From assembly GCF_016786305.1 (NCBI RefSeq), contig NZ_JADWYV010000013.1: DNA of 64,000 nucleotides, one strand, 5' to 3'. Below, one piece after another: positions 34,314-43,360 of the stretch. This DNA is from Pseudofrankia nepalensis (lineage in GTDB: Bacteria > Actinomycetota > Actinomycetes > Frankiales > Frankiaceae). A program made the translations under genes and the position numbers. Each line of letters begins with the position of its first letter. The first letter of the stretch is position 1. The notes below the pieces were generated by a model. The model had not been told where the DNA came from. It did no database searches and was given only the letters and a program-made list of their open reading frames with translations.

Positions 34314-34775
34314 TCAACGGACACCCGTGGCGTCGTACAACCAGGACTGATCCTTGCCGAGGCTCGCGACCCAGGACGCGGGCGCCTTCGTCATGAGGGC
34401 CTGGAGGTCCCAGTAGTCCTTCCAGATGGCGATCACGCCGTCGCGTACGACATGTACCGAGACGCAGGGAAGCACGATCTCGTCCCCGGTGGCGAACCGC
34501 CAGATCTCCTGGTGCTCGGTCATGACCGTGTCGCCTTCGGCGGCCGTCCGGATGTGGTCGTTGCCGTAGAAGACGAGGGCGTCGAGGACGGACGTGGCGC
34601 GGGCGATGATGTCCTCCGGGCCTTTGGCCGCCACGGTCGGTCCCGTTGGCACGTCCCAGTAGACGGAATCCTCGCCGAAGAACGTGCGCGCGCGGTCCCA
34701 GTCACGTGTGTACATCGCTTCCTGGAACGCGGCGACGATCTCCTTCGGGGTTGCTCTCACCGTTGTGTCGGACAT
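34314..34775 (-). CDS. SnoaL-like / limonene-epoxide-hydrolase-like protein (paralog B)
   Basis: A 153-aa paralog of the 33510 protein, with the same blocks FFGEDSVYWDVPTGPTVAAK, MTEHQEIWRFATGDEIVLP and IWKDYWDLQALM. The ATG at 34775 is chosen because AGGGAG precedes the spacer CTGACC, exactly the arrangement used by paralog A. It begins 31 nt after the molybdopterin oxidoreductase stop, so it is likely in that transcript and may handle its product or substrate. Confidence 0.8.
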   Translation of the reverse strand: MSDTTVRATPKEIVAAFQEAMYTRDWDRARTFFGEDSVYWDVPTGPTVAAKGPEDIIARATSVLDALVFYGNDHIRTAAEGDTVMTEHQEIWRFATGDEIVLPCVSVHVVRDGVIAIWKDYWDLQALMTKAPASWVASLGKDQSWLYDATGVR

Positions 34776-34806
34776 GGTCAGCTCCCTGGTGTTGGCCGGA
34801 GGAACG

Positions 34807-36978
34807 CTAGCGGACCGGCGATGGGGCAATGCCCGGCTCCGCGCGCACGTCAACGGGAATCCCGGTGATCTGGGACATGCAGCTCACGGGGTCGAAGGCC
34901 CCTGGTCCACGCGGGGTCAGGACGTTCACGTTCGCACCGCCACGCCGCCGTGCCACCGGCATGCCGGTCGTCTCGGCATTGCCGAACCCGTGGGTCATCG
35001 CCACCACTCCGGGACGCAGCCGCGGATCGAACCGCACCTCGGCGGCGAGCGCGCCCCACTCGTTGCTGACCGAGGCTCGTGACCCAGGGGTGAGACCGAG
35101 GCGGGCACCATCCTGCGGGTTCATCCAGAGCGGGTTCGGCCAGTCGCCCGGGCGCTTCGTCGGCAGGTTTCCCATCGCCGAGTTCAGCGCGTCCTGGGTT
35201 CGTCTCGTGATGAGCTTGAAGCGCCCGGGCTCCTCGGCGCGGAGGTCCTCGAACAGGGCATGTCCCCGGGCGAGAGTGGAGCCGAGCGCCTCAGGCACGC
35301 ACTCGAGCGGGCTGTCGGCCCCGAGCCGTTCCCGAGAGCGTTCGGGTCCGTGTTCGCGCAACGGCACGACGCCGCCCGCCGCGCGTAGCGCGGACACGGC
35401 GAGGCCCTTCGGGGCGAGCGCCCGGTCGAACAGCAGGGGCAGTGCGTCGGTCGCGGCCGGGTCGACGAGGGCCTTGCGGCCCATCGCCTGGAGCAGCTGG
35501 CCGAGAATGCGCCACTCCTCGCGCTGCTGCGCCTCCGCCTCGACCACGGCCGGGGTCCACTGCAGGTAGGGCTCCACCTGAATGCCCTGGACGAAGGTGT
35601 TGAGATCCGGCCGCTCGAACTGGTCGGTGGCCGGGAGCACGAAGTCGGCGAGCTCACCGGTGGCGTTGCGGTAGAGGTCGATCGTGACGAGCAGGTCGAG
35701 CGATCTCAGTGACTCGGTGAGCTGGGGGCCTCCGCCGACGCTGAGCGCCGGGTTTCCCGCGATGACGACCAGCGCCCGCAACGGCTCCTCCGCCGCGCCG
35801 ATGAACTCTGGGAGCAGGGCGGCGGGGAGCAGGCCCATCGCGCGCCGGAAGTCACCCCATCGTGTCGTGTGGAACGAGGCCGAGGTTCTGTCGACGGGTC
35901 CGAAGCGTGCCCCGATCCCGCGGGCGGGGAAATAGTTCCCGCCGGGCCGGTCGAGGTTTCCCGTCAGCAGGAGCAGCATCTGGACCAGCCAGTAGGCGAG
36001 CGCGCCCTGCCTGCCCATGTTCAGGCCGGTGGACACGTGGATCGCCGCGGCCTCGGCGGCCGCGAAGTCCCGGGCGAGCTGTGCGATGACCTCGGCGGGC
36101 AGACCCACGACGTCGGCCACCGCGTCGGGTGAGTACGCAGCGACGAAGGCGGCGACCTCCGCGGCACCTGTGACCGCTCCCTGCGCGGCGCCCGGCCGGA
36201 AGCCCACCGTGCGGTGGATCTCGTGCAGGAGCGCGGCCAGCAGGTAGGGGTCGCTGTCCGGCCGGATCTGTAACGTCGGGCCGATGTCGGGTTCGACGTC
36301 GACGGGGTTCACGAAGACGACCCGGCCGCCGCGGTCACGGATTCGCCGGAGCTCCACGACCGGGTTGGCGACGCTGATGAACGACGACTTGCTGACCCGC
36401 GGGTTGGAGCCGATCACGAGAAGCAGCTCGGTGCGCCTGAGATCGGGGATCGGGTTCGCGGTTGGCGAGCCGTAGAGCAGCTCGGCGACCGCGTACTTGT
36501 TGGAACAGTCCTGCGTGGCGGCGGAGAAGACCCGGTCCGTTCCCAGCGCGCCCGCGAAGTGCCCCGACGCAGCGCTGCCCAGGGCGTTGAACGCGACCGG
36601 GTTTCCGATGTAGATGCCCGCGGCCCTCGGGCCATGCGTGGACATGACGTCCCGCAGCCGCGAGGCGATCTCCTCCAGTGCCTCGTCCCACGAGACGGGG
36701 ACGAAGCGGTCGCCTTCCCGGCGTAGCGGTACCCGCAGCCGGTCCGGATCGTGGTGCAGGTCGATGGCACGAAGCCCCTTGTTGCACGCGAAGCCGCGCG
36801 TGACGGCGTGATCGTGGTCCGGCCGCAGGCGGACGAGGTGGCCGCGCTCGACCGTGGCGACCGTTCCGCAGCCGGCCTCGCAGAGCCGGCAGTAGGTGCG
36901 GACGGTGCCAGCCCGCCCGTCGAGCAGCCCGGCCGCGGTGCCTGTGCGCCCGGGGCGGTCAGAGGACTCAGGGCTCAT
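34807..36978 (-). CDS. Molybdopterin oxidoreductase with N-terminal 4Fe-4S site
   Basis: A 723-aa enzyme of the formate dehydrogenase/DMSO reductase superfamily. The cluster is bound by Cys30, Cys33, Cys37 and Cys65 (YCRLCEAGCGTV and FACNKG). Cys158 in TQDCSNKYAV is the likely molybdenum ligand. The cofactor-binding C-terminal domain ends PGAFDPVSCMSQITGIPVDV. There is no twin-arginine signal, so it is cytoplasmic. The ATG at 36978 has GGGAG 5 nt upstream; a GTG at 36990 overlaps that site. It is divergent from an IclR gene and leads into a SnoaL-like gene. Substrate unknown; anaerobic-type hydroxylation or dehydrogenation of a ring or acyl compound is possible. Confidence 0.9.
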   Translation of the reverse strand: MSPESSDRPGRTGTAAGLLDGRAGTVRTYCRLCEAGCGTVATVERGHLVRLRPDHDHAVTRGFACNKGLRAIDLHHDPDRLRVPLRREGDRFVPVSWDEALEEIASRLRDVMSTHGPRAAGIYIGNPVAFNALGSAASGHFAGALGTDRVFSAATQDCSNKYAVAELLYGSPTANPIPDLRRTELLLVIGSNPRVSKSSFISVANPVVELRRIRDRGGRVVFVNPVDVEPDIGPTLQIRPDSDPYLLAALLHEIHRTVGFRPGAAQGAVTGAAEVAAFVAAYSPDAVADVVGLPAEVIAQLARDFAAAEAAAIHVSTGLNMGRQGALAYWLVQMLLLLTGNLDRPGGNYFPARGIGARFGPVDRTSASFHTTRWGDFRRAMGLLPAALLPEFIGAAEEPLRALVVIAGNPALSVGGGPQLTESLRSLDLLVTIDLYRNATGELADFVLPATDQFERPDLNTFVQGIQVEPYLQWTPAVVEAEAQQREEWRILGQLLQAMGRKALVDPAATDALPLLFDRALAPKGLAVSALRAAGGVVPLREHGPERSRERLGADSPLECVPEALGSTLARGHALFEDLRAEEPGRFKLITRRTQDALNSAMGNLPTKRPGDWPNPLWMNPQDGARLGLTPGSRASVSNEWGALAAEVRFDPRLRPGVVAMTHGFGNAETTGMPVARRRGGANVNVLTPRGPGAFDPVSCMSQITGIPVDVRAEPGIAPSPVR

Positions 36979-37028
36979 GCGTTCTCCCACCCCGGATCAC
37001 CAGATCGTGCATGGCGGCAGACTCGCAC

Positions 37029-37066
37029 GGTTGAAAGATGCGCCACAAGGGTTGAAATATGCAACC
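37029..37066. promoter_or_regulatory. Repeated GGTTGAAAnATGC boxes, candidate IclR operator
   Basis: GGTTGAAAGATGC (37029-37041) is repeated as GGTTGAAATATGC (37050-37062), start points 21 bp apart, two helical turns. The second box continues to AACC, giving a GGTT-N9-AACC dyad. The site lies between the divergent molybdopterin and iclR genes and ends 20 nt before the iclR start. Confidence 0.65.
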
Positions 37067-37086
37067 AGTCCGGCAACAGTGCAGCC

Positions 37087-37953
37087 ATGGCCCGTCCCTC
37101 GCCGCAGACCGACAGAGTCGTTGCGCTCATCGAGCTGATCGCGCTGCGGCCAGCCGAGGGCGTGACCCTGGCGGAAGTCACCCGCGGCTTGGGCGTGAAC
37201 AAGTCCACCTGTCACTCGATGCTCAGTGCCCTCACCTCGGCGGGCTGGTTGCTGCGTGACCCGGTCCGCAAGCGCTACTGCCTCGGCCCAGGCCTGGTCG
37301 CGGTTGGTCGGGTGGCCAACGACGGCTTTCCCGCGCTCGCCTTCGCCCGGTCGGCCATGGCCGACCTCAGCGCCGCCGCCGGTGCGAACTGCCTGGCGTT
37401 TACGATCACCCGGGACCAGCTGACCGTCGTCGACGAGGTTCGCCATCCACGGGCTCCCGTGGGGGGCCTGCGGGTCGGCTCCACGGTCCCGTTTCGTCCT
37501 CCGTTCGGCGCCGCCGCCGTCGCCAGCGACGACACCGACCGCTGGCTGGCGCAGGCGCCGGCCGCGCACCGCGAGAGCTACGCCGCGGCGTTGGCCTCGG
37601 TCCGGGCGCGGGGCTATGCCGTCGAGCTGGCGCCCGAGCCCATGGAACAGCTGCGTCGCCTCGCCAGCCGCCTTGGCCTGCCCGAACTGTTGGAGCGGCT
37701 CGCGGAGGAACTGACGGGTGACGACCACTACCTGGTCGGGGACCTCGAGCCCGACCGCGAGTACGACGCGACCTCGATCAACATCGCGGTACCCGGCCCA
37801 GGGGGCCAACCGGTTCTGCTGCTCAGCCTGAGCTGCTTGCCCGCGCCGCTGCCGGGTGCCCGGGTGGTCGAGCTCGGCAACCAGCTCCTCGAGGTGGCCG
37901 GCCGGCTGAGCGCCGCCCTGGCGGGGACATCCCGAACCGCGCGAGCCTCGTAG
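37087..37953 (+). CDS. IclR family transcriptional regulator
   Basis: Regulator of 288 aa. The N-terminal winged helix reads VTLAEVTRGLGVNKSTCHSM then LSALTSAGWLLRD; the C-terminal ligand domain includes DELTV-like strand TRDQLTVVDEVRH and ends with a long helix. No clear Shine-Dalgarno precedes the ATG at 37087; in-frame codons upstream enter the operator region, so the ATG is preferred. It probably controls the divergent molybdopterin operon through the repeated boxes at 37029-37066. Confidence 0.85.
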   Translation: MARPSPQTDRVVALIELIALRPAEGVTLAEVTRGLGVNKSTCHSMLSALTSAGWLLRDPVRKRYCLGPGLVAVGRVANDGFPALAFARSAMADLSAAAGANCLAFTITRDQLTVVDEVRHPRAPVGGLRVGSTVPFRPPFGAAAVASDDTDRWLAQAPAAHRESYAAALASVRARGYAVELAPEPMEQLRRLASRLGLPELLERLAEELTGDDHYLVGDLEPDREYDATSINIAVPGPGGQPVLLLSLSCLPAPLPGARVVELGNQLLEVAGRLSAALAGTSRTARAS

Positions 37954-38109
37954 CACGGCCACCGGCGTTCGCGGACAGCCCGCACCGCGATCATGCGCCG
38001 CCGTGGCGGACAGCGAAGTCGCGGGTCAACGCCCCGAAACCGACCTCTGGCATGGCACAAGCCAGACTGGGCTGATCTGTACGACCTCCGATGGAGGCTT
38101 GGTCGGGTG

Positions 38110-38778
38110 TCAGCCTTCGGTGGGTGGGTGGACTGCGTCTGACGGGTGCGTGTCGAGGCGCGCGACGAGCAGGTCGATGAGCGCCGCGCGCTCCCGGGCC
38201 GTGTCGACCGGTTCGTCGACGACCATCTGGATGAAGACAAGTCCGCGAAGTGCCGCCCAGAGCAGGTCGCCGATGGCCTGGGCGTCGGTGTGGTGTCGCC
38301 GGTGCGCGATCAGGTCTCGGCCGAGTCGGGCGAGCTCGGCCGCCATCAGCGCGAGTTGCCCTGAGGTTTCGGCGAGTCGGTTGGCCCGGGTCGCGACGAG
38401 GATCTCGAGGCTGGCGCGGGATGCCGGTGTGGAGAACGCGGCCCAGGCGGCCTCGACGAGCGCGCTGACCTGGTCTCGCGGGGATCCCGGCGCGATGCCC
38501 ACCGCGGCCATGCGCGTTCGCAGCTCCTCGAAGGACGAGTCGACGACGGCCGCCAGTAGCCCGTCGCGGTCTCCGAAGTGGTACTGGATGACGCCCCACG
38601 TCACGCCGGCTCGCTCGGCGATGTGCTTGGCGCTGGCCGCGGCGAAGCCCTCCTCGACCACGCACCGCACGGTCTCCTCCATGATCATGGCGCGTGTCCG
38701 CTCGGCCCGGGCCTGAGCCCCGCTGGTAGGCCGGGTCGGCGCGATGGACCTGCGACGACCGGTGGCGCCCGAGGTCAC
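38110..38778 (-). CDS. TetR family transcriptional regulator
   Basis: Regulator of 222 aa. The HTH reads ASAKHIAERAGVTWGVIQYH then FGDRDGLLAAVV; the remainder is the helical ligand domain. It starts with a GTG that overlaps the stop of the DapB-fold gene (GTGA), so it is translated as the second gene of that operon. The symmetric CATAAA-N4-TTTATG site upstream of the operon is a good autoregulation candidate. Confidence 0.88.
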   Translation of the reverse strand: MTSGATGRRRSIAPTRPTSGAQARAERTRAMIMEETVRCVVEEGFAAASAKHIAERAGVTWGVIQYHFGDRDGLLAAVVDSSFEELRTRMAAVGIAPGSPRDQVSALVEAAWAAFSTPASRASLEILVATRANRLAETSGQLALMAAELARLGRDLIAHRRHHTDAQAIGDLLWAALRGLVFIQMVVDEPVDTARERAALIDLLVARLDTHPSDAVHPPTEG

Positions 38779-39845
38779 GGCATGAGGCCCTGCACCTGTG
38801 CCACCGGGAGGGCGGACAGGTGCGTAAGCCCTGGCGGTGCCGCGCACACGGCCGGGATCGCGTTCACCGCCTTGGCCGCCGTCGCGATGACGCCGGCCTC
38901 GTTGTGGTCGGTGTACTCGTCGCCGACGTGGGTGTTGATCTCGACACCGGGAACGCCCTTGATCACGACCCGGTGCACGCCGGGCCGGCCGCCAGGTGGG
39001 GTGGGCCAGTCCGGCGCCGCGGCGGAGGTCAGTCGGTTCACGTGCTCCATGATGATGGCCGCGCGTCCGCCGACGACGCCTTCGACCGCGAAGCGGACGG
39101 CCGCCACCTCGCCCGGGGCGACGGTCATCATCGTGCAGTCGATGGTCTGGGTGGCGGTCCAGGCCTCGTGGCGCTCGCGCAGCTCGTCCACCACCACCCC
39201 GAGCCTGTCGGCCAGCAGCCGGACCGGGCCGCCCCAGATCGACGCGAGCACGCCGGGCAGGAACAGCGGCGGCACCCGGTCGGGTGTCGTGCCGAACCCG
39301 AAGCTCGCGCCGGTGAACTCGGCATCGTCGTACGAGCCGTAGTCGCAGATCTCCTGCACCAGGATCTCGTCGGCCCGTTCGGACAGGCTCAACGCGGCCA
39401 GGGGCAGGAGGTCCCCGGAGAACCCGGGGTCGATTCCGTTCACGTACATGGTGGTGCCACCGGTCTCGCACGCGGCCTCGATCGGCTCACGCAGCCAGGC
39501 GTCGGCGTGCGGCGGGTAGATGAGCCACACCAGCGACGTACCGACCACGTTGGTGCCGGCCGCCAGGAACGCCGTGATCTCCCGCAGCGCGGCGTCGGGC
39601 CGGCTCTCGGCCTGCGACGTGTAGACGACGCAGTCGGCCTTTAACGCCACCAGCGCGTCGACGTCGTCCGTGGCGACGACGCCGGTCGCGGTGTCGAGGC
39701 CGCACAGCTCCGCCGCGTCGCGACCAACCTTGCCGGGGCTGTTGGCGTGCACTCCGACCAGCTCAAGTCCAGGCCGCCGGATGATCGAGCGCAGGGCATG
39801 ACGCCCGACGTTGCCGGTCGAGAACTGGATCACGCGCAGAGACAT
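38775..39845 (-). CDS. DapB-fold NAD(P)-dependent oxidoreductase (paralog A)
   Basis: A 356-aa protein whose N-terminus (VIQFSTGNVGRHALRSIIRR) is the Rossmann motif of the dihydrodipicolinate-reductase-like N-terminal family, followed by GVHANSPGKVGRDAAELCGL. The C-terminal half ends in NAIPAVCAAPPGLTHLSALP, shared with its divergent paralog. These actinobacterial proteins are not true DapB; they may reduce or deaminate amines or carbonyls. The ATG at 39845 has AGGTGAGGG upstream. First gene of a pair with tetR. Confidence 0.82.
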   Translation of the reverse strand: MSLRVIQFSTGNVGRHALRSIIRRPGLELVGVHANSPGKVGRDAAELCGLDTATGVVATDDVDALVALKADCVVYTSQAESRPDAALREITAFLAAGTNVVGTSLVWLIYPPHADAWLREPIEAACETGGTTMYVNGIDPGFSGDLLPLAALSLSERADEILVQEICDYGSYDDAEFTGASFGFGTTPDRVPPLFLPGVLASIWGGPVRLLADRLGVVVDELRERHEAWTATQTIDCTMMTVAPGEVAAVRFAVEGVVGGRAAIIMEHVNRLTSAAAPDWPTPPGGRPGVHRVVIKGVPGVEINTHVGDEYTDHNEAGVIATAAKAVNAIPAVCAAPPGLTHLSALPVAQVQGLMP

Positions 39846-39890
39846 GGAGACCCTCACCTGGATACGGGCTGTGCAACTCTTGCCTCGGAT

Positions 39891-39906
39891 CATAAACGAC
39901 TTTATG
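39891..39906. promoter_or_regulatory. CATAAA-N4-TTTATG operator between divergent DapB-fold genes
   Basis: CATAAA (39891-39896) and TTTATG (39901-39906) are perfectly inverted around CGAC. It is the only AT-rich run in the 110-nt gap between the divergent paralogs and fits a TetR-type site controlling both. Confidence 0.65.
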
Positions 39907-39955
39907 GTTCTCCCGTCCACGACGAACGGCGGCACGACGAGAGGCGCGGCGAACC

Positions 39956-41059
39956 ATGGGGACGTTGGACGGCGCTGTGAACACCGCGAGACCGGCGCTC
40001 CGGGTCGCCGTCTGGACCACGGGAAACGTGATCCGCCAGGCAGCGCGCGTCGTCCTCGACCGCCGGGACCTCGCGCTCGTCGGTGCGTTCGCCCGGTCGC
40101 CCCAGAAGGTCGGCGTCGATGTCGGGGAGCTGTGCGGTCTCGGTCGCCGCCTCGGGATCACGGCCACCGCGGATGTGGACGAGCTGCTCGGCCTCGACCT
40201 CGACTGCGTCATCTACTCGCCCCTTCACCTGGATGTCGCGGAACTGGCGAGAATCCTGCGTGCCGGCGTCAACGTCGTGACGACGGCCGAGCTGATGACC
40301 GGTTCGACCCTCGACGCGACGGCGCGAGCCGAGCTTCAAGGGGCGGCCGAGGCCGGGAACGCCTCACTGTTCGGCAGCGGGATGAACCCCGGATTCGCCC
40401 AGCTCCTCGCCGGCGTCGCCACCGGCATCAGCGCCGGCATACGCAAGGTCATCGTCAGCGAGTCCGTGGACGTGAGCGAGTTCGTCGCCGACGCGAACTT
40501 CGAGGCCATGGGCTGGGGCCGCCCGCGCGGCGACGCCGGCCACGCGGACGCCGTCCGGGCTGGCACCGCCGTCTTCGCCGAGGCCGTCGAGGTGCTTGGC
40601 CAGCTGGTCGGCACCTCGTTCGACGAGCTGCGTTGTGACGTCGAGTTCGCCCACGCGACCGAGGACCTGACCCTCACCAGCATGGTGATCCAGAAGAACC
40701 ATGTCGCGGCGATGGACGTTCACTGGACAGGCGTCGTCGATGGTCACGACGCCGTGCAGCTCCGGCAGCGCTGGCTCGCGAGCACCCTCGTCGATCCGGC
40801 CTGGACCGTGGAGCACGGCTACAGCGTCGAGGTCTCGGGCGATCCCAACATCCGGATCAAGCTCGATATCTGGCCCACCGACGCCGACCTGGCGAACCTC
40901 ACCAAAGAAACGATGCACGGCATCGGCATGCGGATCACCGCGGTCCCCGTCGTCAACGCGATTCCAGCGGTCTGCGCCGCGCCCGCCGGCATCGTGACCT
41001 ACGCCGACCTACCGGTCATCGCCTCGCCATATCTTCGTCGACGCCTCCACGCTGTATGA
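39956..41059 (+). CDS. DapB-fold NAD(P)-dependent oxidoreductase (paralog B)
   Basis: A 367-aa paralog of the divergent gene. The Rossmann start is VAVWTTGNVIRQAARVVLDR; then AFARSPQKVGVDVGELCGLG; the end reads AVPVVNAIPAVCAAPAGIVT. The two share fold, length and C-terminal motif but differ elsewhere, so they may act on successive or related substrates. The ATG at 39956 has GAGGCG upstream; a GTG at 39977 is an alternative start with the same frame. It is followed by an SRPBCC protein and an SDR in the same direction. Confidence 0.82.
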   Translation: MGTLDGAVNTARPALRVAVWTTGNVIRQAARVVLDRRDLALVGAFARSPQKVGVDVGELCGLGRRLGITATADVDELLGLDLDCVIYSPLHLDVAELARILRAGVNVVTTAELMTGSTLDATARAELQGAAEAGNASLFGSGMNPGFAQLLAGVATGISAGIRKVIVSESVDVSEFVADANFEAMGWGRPRGDAGHADAVRAGTAVFAEAVEVLGQLVGTSFDELRCDVEFAHATEDLTLTSMVIQKNHVAAMDVHWTGVVDGHDAVQLRQRWLASTLVDPAWTVEHGYSVEVSGDPNIRIKLDIWPTDADLANLTKETMHGIGMRITAVPVVNAIPAVCAAPAGIVTYADLPVIASPYLRRRLHAV

Positions 41060-41244
41060 CGCCGCCCTGGCACTGCTGCGCTCCCGCCAGGGCCGTTCGA
41101 CCGGCAGCGGCGCGTAGGCGCGGACGCCTTTGATCTGTCACGGCGCCTGGCAGTCGCCCGGGGAGCAACTGCCGTTCGCTGCGCGAGTTCCCCCAGACCA
41201 AGAGTCGGGCTCGACTCGAGCCCCGGAGGAAGGAGTGTGCCCCC

Positions 41245-41748
41245 ATGGCGGAACAGGGCTTCTCGGAGCGCGTCGAGGTCTCGAGGGCGATCGCCGCCGA
41301 TCCCGCGACGATCTTCGCCCTGCTGTGCGACCCGACCGGACACGTGGCCATCGACGCATCAGGGATGCTGATGGCGGCGTCCGGATCGCCGGCCCGGGCG
41401 GCCGGTGACACCTTTGTGATGCACATGGATCGAGATGCCCTTCGCGACGTCGATCTCGGTGAGTACCAGGTGACAGTCACCTTCCTGACCTACGAGCAGG
41501 ACCGTGAGATCGCGTGGACCGTCGGAATGGCCGCGGACCAGCGATTCGGCCACGTCTACGGGTACCGGCTGGAGCCCATCCAGGGAGGCACACTGGTCAC
41601 CCAGTACTACGACTGGTCCGGGATCAGCGACGAGCTCAAGCAATTCATCACCTTCCCGGTGATCCCGGAATCAGCTCTTCGGGCCACCCTGGGGATTCTG
41701 GCGCGCACCGTGGCGCCGGGCGCCAAGCGACCGGCGGTCGCCGGTTGA
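41245..41748 (+). CDS. SRPBCC (START-like) family protein
   Basis: A 167-aa helix-grip protein. The start VEVSRAIAADPATIFALLCD is the common polyketide-cyclase/SRPBCC opening, and the last helix (ESALRATLGILARTVA) closes the pocket. No catalytic residues can be assigned; such proteins bind hydrophobic ligands. GGAGGAAGGAG stands about 9-20 nt before the ATG. It lies between a DapB-fold oxidoreductase and an SDR, probably one transcript. Confidence 0.82.
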   Translation: MAEQGFSERVEVSRAIAADPATIFALLCDPTGHVAIDASGMLMAASGSPARAAGDTFVMHMDRDALRDVDLGEYQVTVTFLTYEQDREIAWTVGMAADQRFGHVYGYRLEPIQGGTLVTQYYDWSGISDELKQFITFPVIPESALRATLGILARTVAPGAKRPAVAG

Positions 41749-41855
41749 GCGATCCAGTGCCCGGGCACGGAGACCGCCGGGCCTACCGCCGGGCGCCGGC
41801 TCCGGCCGAGCGCTGCCCGGCGGGTAACAGCGACATACAGAGAGGGAACCAGAGA

Positions 41856-42713
41856 ATGTTCCAGGACAGGTATGGGCCGTGGGCCTTCATCGCCGGCGCT
41901 TCGATGGGTATCGGCCGGGCGCTTTCACTCGAGGCGGCGTCGCGCGGGCTGAATGTCGTCATGAACGCCCGCGGCGCCGAGGCTCTGGCCGCCACGGCCG
42001 CCGAGGTGCGCGCGGCGCACGGGGTCGAGGTCCGTGAGCTCGCCGCCGACCTGACCGACCCGAAGATCGGCGAGATCGTGGCGGCCGCGACCGACGACCT
42101 GGAGGTCGGGCTGTTCATCTACAACGCGACGGTGGCGCCTATCGGGCTGTTCCTGACCCATCCGCTGCAGTTACAGCTGCAGTCGGTGCAGGCGAACTGC
42201 GCGACGCCACTCATCCTGCTGAACCTTTTCGCGCCGAAGATGGTGGCCCGTGGCCGGGGCGGAATCTCGCTGGTCAGCTCCACCGGAGGTACCCAGGGCG
42301 CCGTCACCAGCGCCACCTACAACGCGGGCAAGGCCTTCGAATGGATCCTCGCCGAGTCGCTGTGGGGCGAGCTCGGCGACCACGGCGTGGACGTCACCGC
42401 CATGCTCGTCGGCCCTACGGCGTCACCGAACTTCAACGCCTTCAAGGACACCCTCGACCCGGAGCTGTGCAACCGGACCGACTCCGAGGACCTGCTCGAC
42501 CGGATGCGCAACGGCCTGGTCAACCCGGCGGAGCCGGAGCAGGTCGCCTCGGCGCTGTTCGACGGGCTGCCCAACGGGCCGGTGACCTGGGCCAAGCCAC
42601 TCGATGAGTGGATCACTACGAGGTCGCTGGCCATGCCACGCGGCGAGGTGACGCTGACCTGGCGCCGGCTCATGGAGACCTCGACCCGCCCGCCCGAGCG
42701 ACAGGCCCGCTGA
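41856..42713 (+). CDS. Short-chain dehydrogenase/reductase
   Basis: Classical-type SDR of 285 aa. The cofactor motif is GASMGIGRALSLEAASRG; the Ser-Tyr-Lys site is SLVSSTGGTQ and TYNAGKAFEW; NATVAPIGLFL replaces the usual NNAG. The ATG is preceded by AGAGGGAA. The frame is open much further upstream, but this would overlap the SRPBCC gene. The loss of the standard NNAG may shift substrate or cofactor handling. Confidence 0.87.
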   Translation: MFQDRYGPWAFIAGASMGIGRALSLEAASRGLNVVMNARGAEALAATAAEVRAAHGVEVRELAADLTDPKIGEIVAAATDDLEVGLFIYNATVAPIGLFLTHPLQLQLQSVQANCATPLILLNLFAPKMVARGRGGISLVSSTGGTQGAVTSATYNAGKAFEWILAESLWGELGDHGVDVTAMLVGPTASPNFNAFKDTLDPELCNRTDSEDLLDRMRNGLVNPAEPEQVASALFDGLPNGPVTWAKPLDEWITTRSLAMPRGEVTLTWRRLMETSTRPPERQAR

Positions 42714-42740
42714 TCACCCGGCCACGACCGTCGCGGGGCG

Positions 42741-42967
42741 CGCGGACGATCCCCAGGTAGGTCGCCGGTGACCGCCGGCCAGGCATCCGCCGGGCGGGCG
42801 GGATGGGCGGCAAGCTGCGGCACCGCGAGGAACGCGTCGCGCCGGCCGACCGGCAGCCAGCGATGCGCACCGAACAGCAGACCGGCCAGCTGCGCGCCCC
42901 ACCAGACCGCGACCGCCGACGCCCTGAACACGGCGACGAACCCGAGTACCAGCGCCTCCGCCGACAC
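42741..42967 (-). pseudogene. Possible N-terminal remnant of a conjugative DNA-transfer protein
   Basis: The minus strand reads VAVWWGAQLAGLLFGAHRWL, then PVGRRDAFLAVPQLAAHPAR and PADAWPAVTGDLPG. A hydrophobic helix followed by a spaced WLPV, PAHPARPADAWP pattern recalls actinobacterial type IV secretion coupling-type ATPases, judged from memory. The ATPase domain is missing. Confidence 0.3.
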
Positions 42968-42992
42968 CGCCGGCCCCTGTGCCAGGCGGGGC

Positions 42993-43040
42993 GCTCACCG
43001 CGGCATCGCCGGGAACGCTCACCGCGGCATCGCCGGGAAC
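42993..43040. repeat. Two exact tandem copies of a 24-bp unit
   Basis: The 24-bp unit starting GCTCACCGCGGCATCGCCGG at 42993 recurs directly at 43017. The length is a multiple of three, as expected for a slip in a once-coding region. Confidence 0.85.
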
Positions 43041-43360
43041 ATCGCGGCGCACCGCGACAGCCCTACAGCCCGGGCAGTGACTCGTACGAGGAAGGCCCGG
43101 ACATCGCGGACGACATCGTGGAGAACATCCCCGCGGGCGACGGCGGCTGTCACGTCCTGCTGGATGACATCGCCGGGGTGGGTCAGCAGGTCTCTCGGTA
43201 CGGGACTCCGGGCACCAGGTTGTCCCACTGGAAATCCTCGTGCCCTCGCCGCCGATCCAGGCACACGCCTCATCCACCAGGTCGCCGCGTGGAGGGCGTC
43301 CCTGAACTCGTGAGTGTCTCCGCCATGAAGGGGTGCGGCCAGGTATTACAAGAATGCCGT

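Larger units (their letters stand above)
42714..43360. other. Gene-free stretch with decayed coding sequence
   Basis: No intact gene. On the minus strand, about 42741-42967 resembles a membrane N-terminus of a conjugation-type protein (see separate entry). Further upstream, 43041-43273 on the minus strand reads LTHPGDVIQQDVTAAVARGD then VLHDVVRDVRAFLVRVTARA, helical and plausibly once coding but not recognised. Confidence 0.45.

Noticed and set aside
37954..38109. Possible coding scrap between iclR and tetR
   Set aside because: The short minus-strand run ending TRDFAVRHGGA looks ordered, but it matches no family I can name and has no start.
42993..43040. Tandem repeat considered as a short CRISPR array
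   Set aside because: Only two adjacent copies without spacers; it is a simple 24-bp duplication.
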